A stretch of 10,575 nucleotides of DNA from Candidatus Omnitrophota bacterium. GTDB taxonomy: Bacteria; Omnitrophota; Gorgyraeia; JABMRG01; JAFGKX01. The stretch's first letter is position 1. Each line of letters opens with the position of its first letter. The notes beneath the pieces were generated by a model. The model was given only the letters and a program-made list of their open reading frames with translations. It was not told the DNA's origin and made no database searches. This document shows positions 6,780 to 10,575 of the stretch, piece after piece. Location: the NCBI GenBank assembly GCA_016928375.1, contig JAFGKX010000101.1, positions 1 to 10,575 on the forward strand, read 5' to 3'. The position numbers were made by a program, and so were the translations under genes.

Positions 6780-7787
6780 ATGTCGGACGGCATAACTAGA
6801 TTATCGGTAACAATCCCTTTTTACAACGCAGCCCGTACCCTGCGGCAATGCCTTAATGCAGTATACGATTCCGATTATAAAAATTTCGAAGTAATAGCAA
6901 TAAACGATTACAGCAACGATAACTCCGGAGAAATAGCCAAAAGTTTTCCATGCACAGTGCTGTCAGCCGGCAAAAAAGGCGAATCTTGCGCGCGTAATGA
7001 AGGCATGAAAAAAGCAGCCGGGGATATTATTGTTTCGATAGATTCGGATGTTGTTGTGAAAAAAGACACGTTAAGCAGGATAGAAGAGGCATTCGCAAAA
7101 AATAGCCGGATAGCGGCTTTGGTAGGCGTTCTTTCAAAAGAGCACCCAAACAAAAATTTTTTTAGCCAGTATAAAAATTTGTATATGCATTATATATTCA
7201 ACAAAATGCCGGATTATGTAAATTTTTTATACGGCTCCGTCTTTGCGGTAAGAAAGCGGGCAATAGAAGATTTTGATACAAAAAGACTGCATTACGCTCC
7301 GGACACCGAACTGGGCCTCCGGGTACACGACGCCGGCGGTAAAATCCTGCTGGATAAAAAACTAGAAGTTATGCATTTGAAAAAATACACCTTTGTCTCG
7401 TTTTTACGCAACGATTTCAGAATACCGTTTAGCTGGGCAGATTCTTTTATAAAACACAAAGGATATGAGTATCTTTTTAAAGAGCGGAGATTCGCCCACG
7501 CCAGATTAAGTCAGATAGTCAGCGTTGTTTTAAGCCCTGTTTTGCTGGCGTTCTTTTTTATTTTTGGCAAAACGCCGTTATTCTTACCGCTGTTTTTAAC
7601 GGCACTGGCCGTCATATTTATTCTTAATTTTGACTTTATGGTGTTTTTAAACAGGGAAAGAGGGCCATTATTTTTTATAAAGTCTTTGTTTGTAATGCAT
7701 CTTGATTATTTTGTTATGTTTTTGGGCGTCGCATCCGGTTTTGTATATACATTAACTACTGTACGCGCGCAAAAGGCATATAACTAA
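6780..7787 (+). CDS. GT2 glycosyltransferase with C-terminal membrane segments
   Basis: The 335-residue protein opens with a GT-A fold: LSVTIPFYNAARTLRQCLNA (8-27), FEVIAINDYSNDNSG (36-50), an A-R-N-E-G-M segment (71-76) and the metal-binding D-S-D (88-90). The acceptor-side block APDTELGLRVHDAGGK (173-188) occupies the place of the usual E-D motif. After about residue 240 the chain becomes strongly hydrophobic, with likely membrane spans near 244-262, 266-286 and 303-325. It is therefore an integral inner-membrane transferase, probably acting on a lipid-linked acceptor such as a polyprenyl-phosphate or glycolipid. Donor and product are unknown. It follows rsmI by 18 bases and precedes the ATPase genes by 21 bases on the same strand. 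It differs from the soluble-looking GT2 at 266-1408 in the whole C-terminal half and is not an obvious duplicate of it. Confidence 0.88.
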   Translation: MSDGITRLSVTIPFYNAARTLRQCLNAVYDSDYKNFEVIAINDYSNDNSGEIAKSFPCTVLSAGKKGESCARNEGMKKAAGDIIVSIDSDVVVKKDTLSRIEEAFAKNSRIAALVGVLSKEHPNKNFFSQYKNLYMHYIFNKMPDYVNFLYGSVFAVRKRAIEDFDTKRLHYAPDTELGLRVHDAGGKILLDKKLEVMHLKKYTFVSFLRNDFRIPFSWADSFIKHKGYEYLFKERRFAHARLSQIVSVVLSPVLLAFFFIFGKTPLFLPLFLTALAVIFILNFDFMVFLNRERGPLFFIKSLFVMHLDYFVMFLGVASGFVYTLTTVRAQKAYN

Positions 7788-7791
7788 AAAT

Positions 7792-7797
7792 AAGGAG
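7792..7797 (+). promoter_or_regulatory. Ribosome binding site of the first ATPase gene
   Basis: AAGGAG lies 11 bases before the ATG at 7809. The motif is strong but the spacing is a little long. It falls in the 21-base gap after the glycosyltransferase stop, so the ATPase genes have an independent translation signal even though no clear promoter is seen. Confidence 0.6.
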
Positions 7798-7808
7798 CTA
7801 AGTTAAAA

Positions 7809-8150
7809 ATGCGAAACAGCGCAGAGCACGCGATAAGTAAAATAAAAGAAACGGAAACTAATGCATTTGACATGGAAAAAAAGGCCCAGGACCGGGCCCA
7901 GAAGTTAATTTTGGATGCAAAGCTTGAGGCGAAAGAGATGCTTTTTTGGGCTGAGGTTGATGCGATAGCGAGGGCGCACGGCATATTGCTTCAGGCAAAA
8001 ACCTTTATAAGCGCAGAGCTTGATAAGATAACAAAAAACACCCACAAAGAAAAGCAGGAAATAGATAAAAAGGCCGCCGCAAACATGCCAAAGGCCGCAG
8101 ATTTCATAATAAAGGAATTTTTGAAATATTATGGCGATAGCAAGGCTTAA
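7809..8150 (+). CDS. V/A-type ATPase peripheral stalk subunit G/H
   Basis: This small protein (113 residues) is rich in Lys, Glu and Ala, and is predicted to be one long helix or coiled coil over about residues 8-90, for example KAQDRAQKLILDAKLEAKEM (25-44). That is the pattern of the G/H-type stalk subunit (AhaH or NtpF), which pairs with subunit E to form the stator linking the catalytic head to subunit I. Sequence conservation in this family is low, so the call rests mainly on size, helical character and position directly before subunit I, the usual order in V/A-ATPase operons. The final 20 bases overlap the start of the subunit I gene, implying translational coupling. The C-terminal FIIKEFLKYY (99-108) may be the part that contacts partner subunits. 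Confidence 0.78.
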   Translation: MRNSAEHAISKIKETETNAFDMEKKAQDRAQKLILDAKLEAKEMLFWAEVDAIARAHGILLQAKTFISAELDKITKNTHKEKQEIDKKAAANMPKAADFIIKEFLKYYGDSKA

Positions 8151-10116
8151 AAAATTAAAAATACTGATACATAATTCGGAAAAAGAAAGATTGTTCGAAA
8201 CCCTGCAGAGAAAGGGTTCTGTTCAGATAATAGATTTAAGAACCCGTATTTCCGAAGGTGAATATTCTTTATTTATTAGTTCTGACGGCGAAGAATCCCC
8301 GCGCATAAAAATACTCGACAGCGCCGGGCAAGACCTGTTGTGGCTTATAAAGGTTATGTCCGGTGCAAACAAGACAAAGCGTTATACCATGACGCAGGAT
8401 GAGTTCAGGGATATTGCGCAAAATTTTGATTACCACCCTATTTTGAATAAGGCGAAAGAAATAGAATCCCTGGTTAAAGATCTGGATTCCGCAAGGCACA
8501 ATATTTTACAAAGCACAACAAGGTTTTTGCCCTGGGTGGATCTTGAGGCGGATTTAAAGGATATAGGCGTATCGGGGCATACGATAACAGGCCTTGCTGT
8601 TCTGGACAAGGCCTCGTTTATTAAGCTAAAAGAAGAGCTTCCGGGCCACAGCCTCGACGTGTGTATAGAACAGGTCCACGAGGCGGACAACAAAGTTTTT
8701 ACCCTGTTTTGTTATCTTAAACAGGATGAAGACGCGGCAGAGCAGATATTCAAAAAACACGGCATGGAACACGTGTATTTTCCGCAGTGCTGCGGCGTGC
8801 CCAAGGGCATATTGAGCGCGCTTGACAAAGAACTGCACGAGGTATCCGCAAAAAAGAAATCTGCTATTAAAGAATTGACAAAGTTGGCGTCCTATAAAAA
8901 ACAGGTAATGGCGCTGTTCGATAATTTTTATAACCTTAATAATAAAGAAAGCGCCGAGGAAAAACTTCTTAAAACGGAACTCATATACATTGCCGAAGGC
9001 TGGGTAAAAGAATCCGAAGCCCGTATTTTAAAAAAACAAATGGAAACAGAATTCCCGGAGGTAGAATTGTTTTTGGAAGACCCCGCCCCGGAAGATAACG
9101 TGCCTGTGCTGCTCGAAAATAACAGGCTCCTAGAACCGTTCGAGCTGATCACGAAAATTTACGGAATGCCTGCGTATAATGAACTTGACCCGACGCCGTT
9201 TTTAGCGCCTTTCTTTTTTGTATTTTTCGGGTTTTGCATAACCGACGCCGCATACGGTTTTATACTGGTGTTTGTATCCTTTTATGTTTTGAAAAAATTT
9301 AAAATGGGGTGGATGGGAAACAGATTTTTCAGGCTTCTTTTATACGGAGGCATATCCACCGTAATATTGGGCGCTTTGACCGGAGGCTGGTTCGGCAATT
9401 TAATAGATGTTCTGGCGCAAGATAACAAAATACTGCTGGGTTTAAAACACGCCAAAGATTCTATTGTATTGCTGGATCCGCTTAAAGAACCCATGAAGCT
9501 TTTGATAATTGCCTTATCTCTGGGGCTTCTTCAGATATGGTCTGCGCATATAATTGCTATATACGGAAATTTAAAAAACCGCAGGTATCTCGATGCGCTG
9601 TTTGACCAAGGCTCGACGCTCGTATTCCTGTTCGGCTTTACCGGAATAATATTAAATGTGCTGGGTGTTCTTCCGAAACAGCATCTGAATTTATTCATAG
9701 TCAGCATGATTATGGGCGGCGCAGGTATCCTGTTTACCGCAGGAAGGCATAATTTATCCATAGGCTCAAAGATGTTTTCAGGGGCATTCACTCTTTATAA
9801 TACATGCTCAGGCTATATAAGCGACATACTTTCTTATTCAAGATTATGGGCGCTGGGCCTGGTAACCGGCGTTATGGCGCAAACATGTAATATGATGGCT
9901 GTTATACTGTCCGGTATGATGCCCATGGGAGGGTTTTTGCTGGGTGTTTTGATAATCATCAGCGGCCATATTTTTTCCCTTGTGATGAATTTGCTGGGCG
10001 CGTTCATACATCCCACAAGACTTCAGTTTGTGGAATTCTTTTCTAAATTTTTTAAAGGAGGCGGCAAAGAATTTCAACCGCTTCGCCTGGAGAATAAATA
10101 TACAATAGTGGAATAG
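8131..10116 (+). CDS. ntpI: V/A-type ATPase membrane subunit I (a subunit)
   Basis: Subunit I forms the stator half-channels through which ions reach the rotating proteolipid ring. The 661-residue length is normal. Residues 1 to about 350 are the cytoplasmic domain, beginning with the typical MAIARLKKLKILI and carrying a coiled-coil stretch near 230-265. From about 355 the chain is membrane-embedded: spans near 356-386, 400-428, 454-478, 495-514, 520-537, 562-595 and 600-627. The essential Arg is visible as Arg571 in SYSRLWALGL (568-577); it corresponds to the conserved Arg that faces the ring carboxylate. The family-specific end GAFIHPTRLQFVEFF (623-637) and the GGG-E-F-Q-P turn are also present. 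The ATG at 8131 lies inside the upstream gene; its nearest purine-rich stretch (AAAGGA, 8112-8117) is somewhat distant, so translation probably depends on coupling. The proteolipid gene follows after nine bases. Confidence 0.95.
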   Translation: MAIARLKKLKILIHNSEKERLFETLQRKGSVQIIDLRTRISEGEYSLFISSDGEESPRIKILDSAGQDLLWLIKVMSGANKTKRYTMTQDEFRDIAQNFDYHPILNKAKEIESLVKDLDSARHNILQSTTRFLPWVDLEADLKDIGVSGHTITGLAVLDKASFIKLKEELPGHSLDVCIEQVHEADNKVFTLFCYLKQDEDAAEQIFKKHGMEHVYFPQCCGVPKGILSALDKELHEVSAKKKSAIKELTKLASYKKQVMALFDNFYNLNNKESAEEKLLKTELIYIAEGWVKESEARILKKQMETEFPEVELFLEDPAPEDNVPVLLENNRLLEPFELITKIYGMPAYNELDPTPFLAPFFFVFFGFCITDAAYGFILVFVSFYVLKKFKMGWMGNRFFRLLLYGGISTVILGALTGGWFGNLIDVLAQDNKILLGLKHAKDSIVLLDPLKEPMKLLIIALSLGLLQIWSAHIIAIYGNLKNRRYLDALFDQGSTLVFLFGFTGIILNVLGVLPKQHLNLFIVSMIMGGAGILFTAGRHNLSIGSKMFSGAFTLYNTCSGYISDILSYSRLWALGLVTGVMAQTCNMMAVILSGMMPMGGFLLGVLIIISGHIFSLVMNLLGAFIHPTRLQFVEFFSKFFKGGGKEFQPLRLENKYTIVE

Positions 10117-10120
10117 GAGG
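10115..10120 (+). promoter_or_regulatory. Strong ribosome binding site of the proteolipid gene
   Basis: AGGAGG, a consensus Shine-Dalgarno sequence, sits five bases before the ATG at 10126 and overlaps the stop codon of subunit I. It is the best ribosome binding site in the window, fitting a subunit needed in many copies per complex. Confidence 0.85.
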
Positions 10121-10125
10121 TTTCT

Positions 10126-10575
10126 ATGGAATTTGGTTTGGTGTTCGCAATTTTAGGGGCTGTGTGCGTAATGGTATTTTCCGGAATAGGCTCAAGTATA
10201 GGCGTGGCATTGGCAGGGCAGGCAGCTGCCGGAGTAATGACGGAAGATCCCGACAAATTCGGGCTTATGATACCTTTAGTCGGCATAGCAGGCACGCAGG
10301 GTTTTTATGGATTTCTTCTCGGTTTTCTTGTCATAACTAAACTAAATCTTCTGGGAGAGGTAATAAAAGTCCCGACCGTTTCGCAGGGGCTTCAGTTTTT
10401 GTGCATAGGCGCGCTGGTAGGCATCGTTGAATTGGCATCGGCCGTATATCAAGGCAAGGTAGCGGTGGGTTCTATAGGAATAGTAGCAAAAAAGAAAGAA
10501 GAAGCAGGAAAGGCGATCGTTTTGCCAGTATTCGTCGAAATATACGCTATATTAGGGCTGGCGGCGGCGTTTTTA
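10126..10575 (+). CDS. ntpK: V/A-type ATPase proteolipid subunit K (c ring), 3' end missing
   Basis: The reading frame stays open for 150 codons to the window end. It encodes a doubled hairpin proteolipid with four membrane spans (about 5-29, 46-71, 87-108 and 131-150). The first hairpin loop is GQAAAGVMTEDPDKFG (31-46) and the second is QGKVAVGSIGIVAKKKEEAG (109-128), showing the internal duplication of V-type c subunits. The ion-binding carboxylate is Glu138 in VEIYAILG (137-144). The first hairpin has Thr57-Gln58 in A-G-T-Q-G-F-Y-G-F and no carboxylate, as in Enterococcus hirae NtpK. With Gln109 in YQGKV, these match the Na+-ligand side chains (Thr64, Gln65, Gln110, Glu139) of that protein. 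The E. hirae protein is about 156 residues long, so only a few residues should be missing. The ring turns against subunit I to move ions. Confidence 0.95.
   Translation, partial: MEFGLVFAILGAVCVMVFSGIGSSIGVALAGQAAAGVMTEDPDKFGLMIPLVGIAGTQGFYGFLLGFLVITKLNLLGEVIKVPTVSQGLQFLCIGALVGIVELASAVYQGKVAVGSIGIVAKKKEEAGKAIVLPVFVEIYAILGLAAAFL

Noticed and set aside
7722..7749. Possible internal promoter (TTGGGC, 16 bases, TATATA) before the ATPase genes
   Set aside because: The -35 box matches only three of six bases and the site lies inside the glycosyltransferase coding sequence. It is too weak to report as a feature.

Overview
The window is a gene-dense, AT-leaning bacterial chromosome segment. It looks like an uncultured Gram-negative-type lineage. 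Ile is very often encoded by ATA. A V/A-type ATPase operon sits beside glycan genes. The 526-residue protein at 2642-4222 carries QDIHTNYEAQ and TGGFHT motifs that I associate with large proteins of Candidatus Omnitrophota. That phylum guess is recall-based and moderate at best.

Layout. Positions 1-1408 (+) hold the end of a GT4-type glycosyltransferase, overlapping by four bases (ATGA) a complete GT2 glycosyltransferase; this looks like the tail of a surface-polysaccharide operon. Positions 1396-2475 (-) hold a radical SAM enzyme with a SPASM-like C-terminal cluster domain. It converges on the GT2 gene with a 13-base 3' overlap and starts at GTG. The 166-base divergent intergenic region (2476-2641) has a good extended -10 promoter on the + strand, a plausible promoter on the - strand, and a perfect 7-1-7 inverted repeat over the latter's -10.

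From 2642 to the window end everything is on the + strand with gaps of 21 bases or less, so it could be one long transcription unit: a membrane-anchored TIKI/TraB-like putative hydrolase, glmS (glucosamine-6-phosphate synthase), a short rsmI (16S rRNA C1402 ribose methyltransferase), a GT2 glycosyltransferase with C-terminal membrane segments, and then the first three genes of a V/A-type ATPase: peripheral stalk subunit G/H, membrane subunit I (a-type), and proteolipid subunit K. The K gene runs off the window end.

How it fits together. GlmS supplies amino sugar for peptidoglycan and lipopolysaccharide, and the glycosyltransferases use activated sugars at the membrane, so much of the window concerns the cell envelope. 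The ATPase genes encode the membrane sector of a rotary pump or synthase. The K subunit conserves the side-chain set (Thr-Gln, Gln, Glu) that binds Na+ in the Enterococcus hirae NtpK ring, suggesting sodium coupling. No tRNA, rRNA, CRISPR array, insertion sequence or clear rho-independent terminator was seen. The most unusual items are the TIKI-like cysteine-free protein and the predicted Na+-binding c-ring.
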